Origin: Vanilla planifolia
Lineage: Eukaryota; Streptophyta; Magnoliopsida; Asparagales; Orchidaceae
Reading direction: 5' to 3'
Assembly: GCA_023846275.1 (NCBI GenBank)
Contig: JAIUJO010000082.1
Coordinates: 1,695,922 to 1,759,921, forward strand
Length of the DNA stretch: 64,000 nt
In this document: positions 25,500-35,935 of the stretch, one piece after another
How positions within the stretch are numbered: position 1 is the first letter of the stretch
Layout: the number at the start of each line of letters is the position of its first letter
Position numbers and translations under genes: made by a program
Notes under the pieces: generated by a model
Seen by the model: only the letters and a program-made list of their open reading frames with translations
What the model was told of the DNA's origin: nothing
Database searches by the model: none

Positions 25500-26752
25500 T
25501 CCCCACTTGGCACGGCTATCATGGCCCGTGCTGCATGCTTTACTATAACAATTGCATGGCTCGTCACATTCACTGTAGCTTTAGCAAAATCAGGATCAAT
25601 CTTCCTGCATGGGCACTATTCCAAGACATGGCCAACATGCCCACATTCATAACAAATGCATGGTAGTCCTTCATATTCAAATGGTTGGAAGGCTGTACCA
25701 AGGTCCCCACTAAGCCACATTCCCAGGTTAAGGAGTTTAGTAAGGTCCATACGAATGCACAAACAAGCAAAGGAAGATCCTTGCAAGTGTGCCATCCACC
25801 CATCAAGTAAAATGGGTTCTCCCAAATTCTTCCCAATCCTTATAATGTTATCAATATCCCAATATTGTAGAGGTAAGGCAAGAAAGCATACCCACATCGG
25901 AGCACACATCGTCGTATCCAATGATGGCTTAAATTCTACTAACCATATGTCAAGGCCCATTGCTTGACCCCCAACCTACCAAGGGCCGCATAGCCACACC
26001 TTATTTTGGTCCTCCATAGATTCAAAATATAAGCAAAAACAATTGAATGGTAGCTCCAAGACCTGAAAATGTTTTAAATGACCCCATCTTTTTGTAAGTA
26101 TCCTATCAATCATGGGGAAGGGAAGAGAATTCTGATACTCTCCCAACAAGATCATGTTGGTGGAAGGCCCTTTGTCATATGCAAGACTCCTGTGACATCA
26201 CAATTGCATCATTTTCCAAGTGGTTCTGGACAGTAGTTTCCCTATCCTTGATATCCACCAAATTTGGAATCATAAACAAAGTAGCAGCCCCTCTAGTAGC
26301 AATATTATTTGACGTGAGAGCCAACCTGAATGATACTTTCACACCATTGCTGCCCACATTCCCACCGTACGCATAATGCTGTCATGTTCAGCCTGCACGT
26401 GCACTCCGTGCCCCATCATGTCCATCCAGCATTTAGCACGTGTGCCCACAGTGTCGAGCAAGTCGAAGGTGACACTCCCGATAGCCTCCCCGCTACACAA
26501 ACCCTCCACATGATCATCAACATTCACATCATTCGCAGAAATAGTTGGAGCATTTGAAGAACATTCCACTGATTCAACCACAACATCTTAATAGCAAGAT
26601 TTAAAATCCACCAATAGGACAAATACCAATCCCTTTCCTTTATCCTGAGACAGAGGCATTCCCACCTTAGCAATATTTTTTCCACAAATTGGTGAAGTAC
26701 TAGCACAATTCTTCAGTTTTTTGTTGCTTCTTGTTGACTTTGCTCCAGCCAT
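25500..26752 (-). pseudogene. LINE A1 ORF1: DUF4283-like domain and zinc knuckle
   Basis: ORF1 starts at ATG 26752 with 'MAGAKSTRSNKKLKN', the same start as ORF1 in P2 ('MAGAKATRSSKNLRN'). The readable frame 25616-25960 gives 'MGLDIWLVEFKPSLD', 'YWDIDNIIRIGKNLGEPILL' and 'GLPCICYECGHVGH'. The last is a C-x2-C-x3-G-H zinc knuckle, normally a nucleic-acid-binding end in these ORF1 proteins. The N-terminal part is split over several frames. The protein would have been an RNA-binding chaperone of the retrotransposition particle. Confidence 0.8.
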
Positions 26753-27693
26753 AATAAATAAGAATTAGAGGTATTATTTCACTAAGACGAACAATGAGAT
26801 ACGAATCATCAAAGACAGGATATAATCACTAACATTCCAATAACACTGTTGGGCTACCTGCAAGGAATTATCAAGCACATGCAAATTGAAAATAAGAGCA
26901 AACCACGTAGTAAAGATAGCTACACAACCACAACACAGCATAGGCAAACCAAAAACTACACCACAAGCACTTGTATTATTACAAAGCTTATACAAGGCTA
27001 ACAATAGCCCAAATGACTGCAGCACTTTGAAAGCAAGTGACTCGCAAGGTTGATGACAAGCACCCCAGCGTGTCGAGAATGCCGCGACAATCCCCTGTAT
27101 TATTACAATTTTTATGCATAGTGCACGATTACAACATGCAGCATTACAAATGCACACAGCAACAAGCACTTGTGCCAAGCAGCAAGCACAAATTATCATT
27201 CAATCACAAGGAGGCACATGGGAGGGAATGCCACGTGCAAGCGCTAACTGGTGCTCCCTGCACTAATGCAAAATGGTTGCAAGGTCCATTGTAAGTTGTA
27301 CCACGAAATAGAATAAGCCATTAATAGTGCACCAGTAAACTCGTGAAGCAGTAAACCCTAGCAGAGAAGTTGTAGAGATATACCTCAAGCAGCAAGCAAT
27401 TTTCAATAAAAATGAAATCCAAGGAGCTCTAGATCCTGACACTCCCATAGCAAAAGTTGTAGTGACGTGCACACAGGTGCACCCCGCAGAAGACGAAGAA
27501 GCGTAGTGCGTGAAGTAGCACTGCTCACACAGAAGCTACATGCAAAATAGTGAAGCCAAGGAAGCGCATGTGTAGTGCCAGTGCCAGCCAGCCAGTGTGA
27601 TGTGCATGTGCCACACTAGCGAGAAATTAGAACCCGAACCCTAGGTGCAAGCATCGCCCTCTCACTCACTCACTCACTCACCCCCTTGGGTTC
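26753..27693 (-). other. LINE A1 5' leader
   Basis: About 940 bases upstream of ORF1, shared with A0 and B1. Blocks include 'tagagatatacctcaagcag' and 'tagatcctgacactccc' (plus strand). The outermost end is a run of cact repeats (about 27659-27685) directly against the 3' end of copy A2. An internal promoter would be expected here for an L1-type element, but I recognise no specific element. ORFs in it are chance. Confidence 0.6.
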
Positions 27694-27699
27694 CTTCAA

Positions 27700-28240
27700 T
27701 TCAAAAGTGGCTTAAGCCTACAAAAGGGACCCCACTATGGGGGTTTAAATATAAAGTTAGGTAGCAAGAGATTAAGTAAAGGCTTGAGGCATTCCTCTTT
27801 CCCATAACATATCAGATAAACATGCATTATTTGCAATGCAATCTGCAAGGGCGTTGCCTTCTCTCAGAACATGTGTGAAGCAGAATGCTGGCATCTTCCT
27901 TACATAGTGGAGAGCATCAGAAAAGACTCCATCCTCCAAAGGACAACGTACCCGTTGCATCCCCTCATGTAATGCATAGGTAGAGTCAGTCTGGATCTCA
28001 ACAACAGGGTAATCCTAGAGTTTTATCATCATAAACACCATGGCTTCCATAATAGCCTAAAACACCAAAGCCTCACTTGCCTATGAAATAAATCTCTTTC
28101 TCACAACGTACATGGGCCTCCCAAGATGATCACGCACAACAATACTGATGCCAACTGTCTCATTCTTCACTGCAGCATCATAATTGATCATTATCCAACC
28201 CGTTGGAGGGGGGAAGCCAAATACTGGTTACAAGGGACCA
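27700..28240 (-). pseudogene. LINE A2 ORF2: RNase H domain
   Basis: The minus strand encodes 'VGISIVVRDHLGRPMYVV', 'VVEIQTDSTYALHEGMQRVR' and 'FCFTHVLREGNALADCIANN' (27772-27960). The 'TDS' and 'REGNALAD' blocks carry the later catalytic Asp residues and the His-adjacent helix of RVT_3-type RNase H. The 5' part has frame breaks. Confidence 0.75.
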
Positions 28241-29226
28241 CGAGCGGTTCAACTTCTCACTAGAGGTAGAAGGATGATGATTAATAAGCTTTATAATGGC
28301 AGTGCTCCCCAATTTAATCCTCTAGATAAGCATTATATTGCTGAAGGTGGCCTTCTTATGCACCCCACGATTTCTATTCTCCTAAATATAGAACAATGTA
28401 GAGGCAACAATGGCCAAATGAGCCGTAGAGATGCCACTCGTCATGCCAAGCTGTGCAGCATGGGATATTAGGTACTCTAAGAGCAAAAGCTAGTGCTTGT
28501 GCATGTGGGTGTGCTGCACTAGATGCCCATCGTCTCAACAGAGGCACACAACACAGGGCCCTCCCAAATCCTGTGCATCACAATACATACCCACAACACA
28601 TGCTGTAGCGTCTCTACCACCCCACAACCCCAACTGCAATTGCTACAGTCTACCAAATGTCTTCTTGTGAGCCAATCTATCATAAGGACAAGATCTCTTG
28701 AAACTTGCCAGTGGGAAAGTATGGACTTGAGGCATGACTTTCAGCTTCCAAATCCAAGCAAGGTGAACCCCAAATGGTAGAGCAGGCCAAGCATTATCAA
28801 CCTTCATAGAAGCAATGAGAGCCCAATAAAATTTGGTACAAGAAACCTTAGGGGACTCAGTGTGCACCTGAAGAAGCTCATCCTTCCCATAATTGTGACC
28901 CCTTGGCATGTGAAGAACTCTGTCCACCAACAAGGAGTTTGCTCAGCAAACAATGGAATCTTTATCCCACATTCTCGGCCCTAGCATACACTCCTCCACA
29001 CACTAAGGCCATGAGACCTCCATGTTAATAAACATGGGCCACCATTTTTTTGGGAGAAATCTTAACCAATTATCTTCATAGAAATCAGTGAACATAGCAT
29101 CCACCATCTTCCAAATGAAACCCCCCAAAGCATCTGGGAAGGCCTCCAATAAAAGCCTACACATATGAGAGGCACCCCTAGGGACAATACAGGGGTTGTA
29201 GCCAAAAGGGGTGTTATGATGCCATC
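28241..29226 (-). pseudogene. LINE A2 ORF2: zf-RVT and linker
   Basis: The minus strand reads 'FYEDNWLRFLPKKWWPMF' (29003-29245) and 'LAWIWKLKVMPQVHTFPLAS' (28643-28933). These are the 'EDNWLxxLPxRWWPxxI' linker and the 'WxWKLKxxPRVHxF' start of zf-RVT seen in all other copies. The Cys/His part downstream is broken. Confidence 0.75.
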
Positions 29227-29823
29227 CATATCCAACCTCTCCCAAATTCTGGCATTCTCCTGCTTACCATTGCACCAAGTGAACTTGCTTCCAACAAAGC
29301 CAAGATCAAGAAGCTGAAGATCCTGCATAATTTTCAGAAAACTCCTACTTACCATGCCATAACTGTTGGCCTTACCCCCTCTTCTCCTCTTGGGGACATC
29401 ACAATATTGAAGTCCCCCGTAACAATCATAGGGTCATCCCCATCTATCTCCTCTCTCAAAATATTCCAAATATCCCTATGCCTATAGGGGTCTTTAGGGG
29501 AGTAGACAACACAACATTTTAGATATGAGCCTCCCAGGAACCTGAAACCAAGGACAACCACATGCAATGATGAGCAAGTAACCTCCAAGTCAATGTAGTG
29601 CCTCCATATTATAACAATGTCAGTAGACTTCCCCACTGAGGGCTGAGTGGTGAAGATCCAATCCCTACCAAGATGAATGTCAGCGTCACTTCTATCAAAG
29701 GATTGCACTCTTTCTCCACAAGTGCCACCATCCCAATATTTCCTTCCTTGATAAATCTCTACAAGTAGTATTTGACTTCCTAGTTCTTACCCCTCTAATG
29801 CTCCATATAGCAATTTTAATCAT
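29227..29823 (-). pseudogene. LINE A2 ORF2: endonuclease domain
   Basis: ORF2 start at ATG 29823 ('MIKIAIWSIRGVRTRKSN'). An open 119-codon frame (29349-29708) carries 'HLGRDWIFTTQPSVGKST', 'VVYSPKDPYRHRDIWNILRE' and 'MIVTGDFNIVMSPRGEEG'. GDFN is a catalytic/metal-site motif of APE-like endonucleases. The next frame continues 'FVGSKFTWCNGKQENARIW'. The domain stops before the terminal SDH motif because of the fusion to the zf-RVT linker. Confidence 0.8.
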
Positions 29824-29841
29824 TCGCAAAAAATATTTATC

Positions 29842-29893
29842 CCTCAAACCTCCAATGTCATCACATGCAAATGTCGCCTCAAACCTCCAATGT
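29842..29893. repeat. 17-bp direct repeat at LINE/plastid boundary
   Basis: 'cctcaaacctccaatgt' occurs at 29842-29858 and again at 29877-29893, separated by 18 bases. The pair lies between the start of LINE copy A2 and the first plastid-derived bases. It could be filler or templated DNA made when the plastid piece was joined; a LINE target duplication is less likely, since nothing LINE-like lies between the two copies. Confidence 0.8.
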
Positions 29894-29894
29894 A

Positions 29895-30273
29895 TCGAAT
29901 CGATTCTTTTTCTTTTTAATGAATAGATTCGATCACAACTTCGAATATGGAATTCAAAGGCATCAAATAGGTTAGTAGTTTGTTTGTTTGTTGAAAAATT
30001 TTATTAATTCATTCTTATTTTCTTCTTTATTGATCTTATTGATCTTTACAGTGCTTTCTCTATCAATTCTAATTCTATCTTTTATCCATAGAGTCTAGTA
30101 TATAGGCCATACTTCTTCCTATTTTTTTTTTGTTCTGGTGAAGTCTCTTTCCTTGCTACAGCTGATAAAAATCGTTACTTTGTACGATACATATGTAGAA
30201 AGCCTATTTTTTTCTAGTATTGACTAGACAATTTTCTCTTTTTTCCTTCTTTCTATAGTGAAGATAGTCGCAC
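29895..30273 (-). other. ycf3 group II intron 2, 5' part
   Basis: Directly downstream of exon 2 on the minus strand the sequence starts GTGCGAC, the group II 5' splice-site consensus, and continues with the A-rich intron through 'tatggcctatatactagac' (plus-strand position about 30095). Domain V and exon 3 are absent, so the intron is truncated. Confidence 0.8.
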
Positions 30274-30503
30274 GTAATGACAGATCACGGCCATATTATT
30301 AAAAGCTTGTGGTAAAAATGAATTTCATTCTAGTGCCTGGAAATAATATTCCAAAGCTTTTGTATGCTCTCCGTTGCTTGTGTGTATAAGACCTATGTTA
30401 TAGAGTATATAACTTCGATCATAGGGATCCATTTCTGGTCGCGTAGCTTCATAATAATTCTGTAAAGCTTCCGCATAATTTCCTTTGGATGGAGCCGACA
30501 TCC
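30274..30503 (-). pseudogene. ycf3: ycf3 (pafI) exon 2, nuclear plastid-derived pseudo-exon
   Basis: Exactly 230 bases, the usual length of ycf3 exon 2. The minus strand gives '[19 protein letters not shown]', '[19 protein letters not shown]' and '[14 protein letters not shown]', the first tetratricopeptide repeats of Ycf3, the thylakoid factor needed for photosystem I assembly. Then 'FLPQAFNNMAVICHY' ends at the GTGCGAC splice site. An in-frame TGA stands where plastid copies have CGA (Arg), a C-to-T change, and a few other codons differ. Without exons 1 and 3 it cannot make the protein. Confidence 0.9.
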
Positions 30504-30835
30504 GTTACGGTCGTTCATTTTAGTAAAAGAATCTCTGTTTCAGAACTGTACGTGAGATTTTCACCTCATACGGCTCCTCCCTTCTGTACCCCCCTTCTTT
30601 GCATAGCATAGTACTTAGGTTAGGGTAATAATTCAACCAACAAATTGCTTCGTATTATCATCAAGATCCCAATAAAAACAAGAAAAAGTCACTATATGAC
30701 TGAATCAATCATATAGTTGTAGCAACTGAAATTCTTTTCATAAAATGAAAAAAAAATCTGATTATAAATCTTGAAACAAAAATAAAAAAAAAAGGGGATG
30801 TAGAAAAATGGAAGGATGATAGAAAATATGGTATT
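30504..30835 (-). other. ycf3 group II intron 1, 3' part
   Basis: Upstream of exon 2 on the minus strand, including the conserved 3' intron block that reads 'ggagccgtatgaggtgaaaa' followed by a domain V-like 'acggttctgaaacagagatt', and ending just before the exon. The 5' part and exon 1 are missing. The outer edge near 30835 is judged by where satellite-like AT-rich sequence takes over. Confidence 0.75.
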
Positions 30836-31915
30836 TTTCAACAAACAAAATACCACCTCTAGAGGTCAACGTCATAGCAATATCTCAATTTTCATCATAA
30901 CAAAATATTTAATAAAATTGAAAAATATCATTCCAAGATAAAAAAATTGAAAAATGAGATATATTGTATGAGAAAATATCATTCCAAGATACAATGAAGA
31001 TGTAACATAACAATTTCGATTGTACAGTTAGGTACATGTTAAAATGTTTATTAAAGTCTCTCAAAATCCTAGATAAAAATTTTTTAAAAGTATTAAAATG
31101 AACATTTAATTAAATAGATATCAGTTAGAAGGATCCAATGATGTTTGTTTCCTGTCAAATGGTCCTCTCATGAAATTATAATGAATTATTAAATTAAATA
31201 AAATAAATAATAAGCATTTTTTTTAATATTGAAAAATTATATGTAAAAGTAGAAATAAGATAAATTTAAGGAACATAATATATCAAAATTAAAGTTATGT
31301 AGAGCTCACAAGAGATGAGATTTAGAGTTAATTAAGAATATAACAAAACGTAGAAAAAAACTTTGAAGAAATGATATAAGTTATATGTGAAAGTTCCATT
31401 CAAACATAACAATGAGGTTGAGTGTACATCCTCATTTTGTCAAATTAGGTATGAATCAAAACATCTCATAAAGTGAAAAAAATTGCAAGAAAATAAATTG
31501 TATTCAAAAATAAAAAATATGCCTTTTGTTGGATAGCACTTTCAAGATATGTCTAGTGACATTTGTTTCATCTCCATCATATTTGAATTAAAATTTATTG
31601 AAACATTCAAAGAAATTAAACATAAAAAATAATAAACTACTATTTTAATATTAAATGAATATATATATATCAAAGTCAAGAATGAGATAAATTAAAAAAT
31701 TGCAATATAACTAATTTAATGTGATGAAAGGATGACATAAAAGGTGAATAATAGTTTCATGGTACTAAAACAAAATCAAATAAACAAATTTGAAGAAATG
31801 ACAAAAATTGTATAGGAAGTTGGGAGATTACATGATAGTCATGCAATCATGTGTAACTTTCTGTAATTTTAAATCATATAGATATCAAATGCCTCCTTAA
31901 GAATGATCAAGGAAG
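30836..31915 (+). repeat. AT-rich satellite, forward orientation
   Basis: Two to three diverged units of the same 0.4-kb satellite as at 8030-20785, with landmarks 'tagatatcagttagaaggat' (about 31126), 'tagcactttcaagatatgtc' (about 31538) and 'gtaacttt/ctgtaatttt' (about 31855). It begins where plastid homology ends. Confidence 0.65.
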
Positions 31916-32150
31916 AACAAATGTTGTTGGACCGTTTTATGAGATATGTCCAACTAAATGTTAATTTTTATGTTTTAACAATATTTTTCTATGACTATGG
32001 CATCCTTTTCAGAAATTTTGATTTATTTATTAATTGATGATAATGGTTGTTACATTCAATCCCCCTTAACATCTTGGTAAGCTACTTCCTAAAACAATTT
32101 ATCTCATTTGTTTATATTTTTAGTATGATTTGATTATTTTGCTATGTAGC
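31916..32150 (-). repeat. AT-rich satellite, inverted partial unit
   Basis: Reverse-complement satellite landmarks: 'ggacc..tttatgagatatgtc' near 31940, 'gttacattcaatc' near 32052, and 'tttgattattttgctatgtag' near 32130. Orientation flips at about 31915, as it does near 2085. The unit stops inside its 'atgtagctct' block, directly against LINE B1. Confidence 0.6.
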
Positions 32151-33044
32151 TCTAAAAGCCCCACGATGAGGCCAATACCTACAAAGTGCCCAGAGCACCT
32201 AGGGAGTCCACATCTTGTCCAGCAACAAACTGCACCACAGTGCACGCGCGCATTGCATCTCCCCCGTAGTGCACCCAGCGCGGTCACATACCCCCTTCCA
32301 CATAAGTCTCCAAGCACCCAGCAGCAGCACTCACTTCAGAGCATAGTGCACAGCACGTGGCATGCCCGTGCATGGTGAATCACCTCCAGCACAGGCACAT
32401 CCTACAATCCACAATTTACTGCTGAGGGAAGAGCCCCTCATCCCTTCGTGGCATATTGATCATCCAAACGGCTACTACGATCTTCCTCTCCCATATTGCC
32501 CATTGGCATTAATTCCATGCCCTTATCAATGGTGCATTCTAGCATGAGTCCTTGTCTATTATTTGGAATTCTGTTAATAGAGGCATCTCTCCATAAGTTT
32601 ATATTTTGTTGGTGGGGCAGCAATTCTCTCTCAATATTCCCAAACTCCTTTGGGCCCCATGAACTATGAAAAGGATCCATTCCCCTAATAATTAAGGCAC
32701 TCCTAATTATGGTTCTATCCCATCCTTCTTCACCTTTAAGATCCCTGACTGTGCTGTCTGAAACTTGGGACATTTATTGAGTCTTGAAATATCCCTGTAT
32801 GTTCCCAATTTGCCTCCTCTTCCATGGCTAGACAACCATCAAAGGTCCCAGACCTTCCCTTATAGCCTCGACCACATGCATATCCCATGCCAAGAATGTA
32901 GCGTGCGCGAAGAAGCCACAATAGGACACTCAGCAAGCGCGCTCTCGCTCAACGCAAGCATCTCCTCATTAGCCTCACTACACACTGACGCAATTCTCAT
33001 GTTCCTTATTGTAGATTTAGCATTTTCTCTATCAAGTTTTCTCT
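32151..33044 (-). other. LINE B1 inter-ORF region
   Basis: GC-richer DNA downstream of ORF1's zinc knuckle on the minus strand, with CpG-rich stretches near 32240-32290. It corresponds to the ORF1 tail and inter-ORF region of A1. Open frames on both strands (up to 111 codons) have no recognisable domain. Confidence 0.45.
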
Positions 33045-34323
33045 TCAAACATTAGTCCACCGCATGTCCCATATGGCGACACCCAGAACAAATACGTGGC
33101 AGCCCCTCGTATTCAATAGCTTGGAATGTTTTACCCAAATCTCCACTGAGCCATAACCTTGACTTAAGCAGCTTGTGAAACCCATCCGCATACAAACCCT
33201 AGCATATGAGGTTCTTTGCATCTGCACAGTCCAACCATCAAGTAGTATGGATTCTCCCACATTCTTGGCAATTTTAATGATGTTCTCGATGTCTTAGTAT
33301 AATAATGACAAAGCCGGGAAGCGTATCCACATGGGGGCACACATAGTAGCATCTGGTGGCAGCTTGAAGTTTGCAACCCACAAATCAAGTCCCAATGCTT
33401 GGCTCGCAACCTGTCATGAGCCACCAAGCCACACCTTGTTTCTACCTTCCACTGAATCAAAATGCAAACAAAAGAAGTCGAACGGTAATTCTAGAGCACG
33501 AAAGTCACAGAAATGACCCCATCTTCTTGTTAATATTTTAACGATAATAACAAAAGGAAGTGAATTGCCATAGACAATGCCAAAGTGGTCATGTTGGTGA
33601 TAGGTCCTATGCATAGAGCAAGCCTTATGAGACAGAATGATCACATCATTATCCAGCATATTTTGCATTAACACCACCTTTTCTTTAATATCAGCCATCC
33701 TAGGAGCAACAAATGAAGTAGCTACTCCATACCTCGAGTTGTTGTTGGTACTGAGAGCTTGATGAAAGGAGACCCTAGCTCCCAGTTTCCCAAGCTTCCC
33801 AACCTCATGTTGTACATCCACATCACCACCGTGCATGAGAACATCATGTAGTGCAACCATAATGTCTTCCGTACTTCAAGTAACCCCCATCGCATAGAAA
33901 GTTTTCCCTGCTGTGTCAATAACATTATTTTTCAAAGATTATCTCATCATCAACAACTTTATTTTCACACTTGCCCCCCCCCCACCCCCGCACAAGCACA
34001 GAACGTGTTGCGCATATGCGCATTGGCAAATTTATGCCATTCGTGCCGCTACATGAGCATTCTACAGTGTCATAAATACTCACCATCCCAACAGAGATAA
34101 TGGCCGCATTGGATGAGCATTCAGCATGATCAAATGCTAGATTGGCATTTGGAAGCATATTTCACAAAACTCTTTCTACAACTGATAATCCTAGCACCAA
34201 ATTCTTGCCCTCATTCTATACACCTTGTATATCATCTTCTGCAATAATGTTTTCATGGTTATGGGATGTACTACCACAATTTTTCAACTTCTTATTGCTC
34301 CTGTAGCCTTTGCTTCCACTATG
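33045..34323 (-). pseudogene. LINE B1 ORF1: DUF4283-like domain and zinc knuckle
   Basis: The start matches 'AKATGAIRS' near 34320, but the initiator ATG of A1 and P2 is not kept. A 148-codon open frame (33414-33860) contains 'GARVSFHQALSTNNNSRYGV', 'MADIKEKVVLMQNMLDNDVI' and 'LTRRWGHFCDFRALELPF', the DUF4283-like core also seen in P2. Further on, 'LPRICSGCRHMGHAV' near 33065-33110 is the C-x2-C-x3-G-H zinc knuckle. Frame breaks separate the segments. The pyrimidine-rich run at 33973-33990 lies in the linker. Confidence 0.75.
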
Positions 34324-35309
34324 AGAGACGAATTAGGATTAGAGGAGAAACAATGCACCTTAAAATGGATAAGCACCCAAACAATCCAAAGCATTGTAGG
34401 GCTACCTACAAGAGAATATCCTACACAATGTAGTATAGCCACACAAACACAATCACAGATTAGCACAGTCAAGCACCACAAAGCCACACCACTCTGTATT
34501 GTTACAAATTGATTACAAGGCCAAGAAGCCCAAATAATGCACCAAGATTCAGCAACAGCAAGATAGAAGCTCCAAGATGATGCCCAGTCACACGTAAAGA
34601 TGTTGATGAGCACTCCACCATGCTAAAATGTCGTGCTGAGACCTGTGTTATTGTAGATTCCATGATCAGCACACGAATACAGCAAACAACATGCGGAATA
34701 CACCCATAATAAAGCACATTCAAAAGCAGAGGCGCACCAGGAAATGTCGCATGCACGTGTGTAACTATCGCTCACCGTGCGTGTGCAAAGTCATTGGAAG
34801 CTCGGGATAAATTGTGCCGCGGGACAGAATAAGACTTTAATATTGCTCCAACAAGCTCACGAAGCAGGAAATTTAAAATTCAAATTTTTTAATTTTAAAA
34901 TTTGAAAAACTGGAGGGGCACACAATTTGGTCGTCTTCTCCATAGAAAACTCAGCAAGTACAGCAAGCAGAAAACCCTAGCAATGGAGTTTTAGAGATAT
35001 ACCATAAGAAATGCTCAAAAAAATTGAAAAACATGGTGCTCCAGATCCTGTCACTCCCAAATGCATGAGCTTGTAGCAATGCACGTTGGTGCGTCACGCG
35101 AGAGGGAAAGACCGCACACAGAGAAGCTGCGCATCGAGATGTCGTGCACACACAGAGATAGTGCACGTACGCACAAGAAGCAATGCAAAACACCAGTGCC
35201 AGTGAGACTACGCAGTGCACATGCGTCACGCCATCGAGATGCAACAACCTGAGAATTGCCTCTAAAGTCATCTCACTCACACTTACCTTGCACCTCCAAA
35301 GTCTGGGTT
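34324..35309 (-). other. LINE B1 5' leader
   Basis: About 1 kb matching the A0 and A1 leaders: 'tttagagatatacc' near 34991, 'ctccagatcctg' near 35040, and the 'aaaattcaaattttttaatt' palindrome-like block near 34870 that also occurs in A0 near 20950. The outer end reads into 'cacctccaaagtctgggttc' at the junction with B2. Confidence 0.6.
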
Positions 35310-35559
35310 CCTTTGATTCAAAAGTTGGCCGAAGTCTACAAGATCAACCCCAGCTATGGGGGTTCAAAAATAAAATCAGTAAACAAAAGCTTTTCTAAAG
35401 AGTTGGGCAGGGGCATACCCCTTTCCAAATGAAACTCTGAAGTACATGCTTTTTTCACAAGCCAATCAGAAGGACAATTACCATCCCGAAGAATATGTGA
35501 GAAACACACAGTCAGCTTGCATATGGCTTAATGTAGTGCATCAGAATAAATGTTACACT

Positions 35560-35935
35560 CCATAGGGTGGTGGAACATTTAGATAACCTCATGTATCGCA
35601 GTAATCGAATCAGATTGAAACTCCACAACCAAGAAACTTTGAAGCTTTGTTATGGTGAGAACAAGAGCCTCCAAAATCGCATGAACCTCCATAGTATTGC
35701 AAGAACGTGAGATGAAGTGCTTCCCCTCCGCATAAAGAGGTCGACCATGATAATCCCGAGCAATCATACCAATCCCAACATTCTCACCAATAACAGCCAC
35801 GTCACAATTAAAGATGATCCATCCTGTGGGAGGGGGGAGCCAAGTAGAGGTTAAAGGACTCAAAGGGTAGGACTTCCCGCTGGACAAGGATGGGGGATGT
35901 GTAGAATACCAAGCAGTAACAACAACCTCAAGCTT
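35560..35935 (-). pseudogene. LINE B2 ORF2: RNase H domain, catalytic residues kept
   Basis: Open frame 35579-35887: 'GWIIFNCDVAVIGENVGIGM', 'ARDYHGRPLYAEGKHFISRS', 'MEVHAILEALVLTITKLQ' and 'VVEFQSDSITAIHEV'. The D-E-D pattern of RVT_3-type RNase H (NCDVA, ME..AILEAL, QSDS) is all present, which makes this one of the best-kept RNase H segments in the window. The stretch after it, with the last catalytic block, is broken. Confidence 0.8.

Larger units (their letters stand above)
21408..27693 (-). mobile_element. LINE copy A1 (plant L1 type), decayed, internally deleted
   Basis: A nearly end-to-end plant L1-type non-LTR retrotransposon on the minus strand. In order: 5' leader (27693-26753), ORF1 with a DUF4283-like domain and zinc knuckle, inter-ORF region, and ORF2 with an endonuclease, part of the reverse transcriptase, zf-RVT and RNase H. 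The endonuclease end is fused directly to the middle of the reverse transcriptase near 23675; in copy C1 the same two points lie about 1.1 kb apart, which gives the size of the missing piece. Coding is broken by many stops and frameshifts. Its 3' end abuts A0 and its 5' end abuts the 3' end of A2. Confidence 0.85.
27694..29885 (-). mobile_element. LINE copy A2: endonuclease fused to zf-RVT, no RT
   Basis: Minus-strand copy that starts near the ORF2 ATG (29823), so it lacks ORF1 and leader. It has lost the whole reverse transcriptase: the endonuclease block ending 'ENARIWERLD' passes near 29226 straight into 'NTPFGYNPCIVPRGASH', which belongs to the linker before zf-RVT. In B3 these two points are about 1.9 kb apart. 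The 3' end abuts A1's leader at 27694; the 5' end meets the plastid insert. As an RT-less copy it could not have moved on its own. Confidence 0.8.
29894..30835 (-). other. Nuclear plastid DNA insert: ycf3 intron 2 - exon 2 - intron 1
   Basis: About 0.94 kb of chloroplast DNA in the nucleus. Read on the minus strand it contains the 3' part of ycf3 intron 1, the complete exon 2 (30503-30274) and the 5' part of intron 2. It is surrounded by LINE and satellite and contains neither exon 1 nor exon 3, so it is a fragment, not plastid genome. A nonsense change in the exon fits a nuclear, unselected copy. Edges are estimates, because the right-hand side grades into AT-rich DNA. Confidence 0.85.
32151..35309 (-). 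mobile_element. LINE copy B1: leader, ORF1 and inter-ORF region
   Basis: Minus-strand LINE piece with 5' leader (35309-34323), ORF1 and part of the inter-ORF region, cut by satellite near 32151, so it has no ORF2. Losing the 3' end is not the usual LINE truncation (which removes the 5' end), so a rearrangement joined satellite to it. Its 5' end sits exactly on the 3' terminal motif of copy B2 at 35310. Confidence 0.75.
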
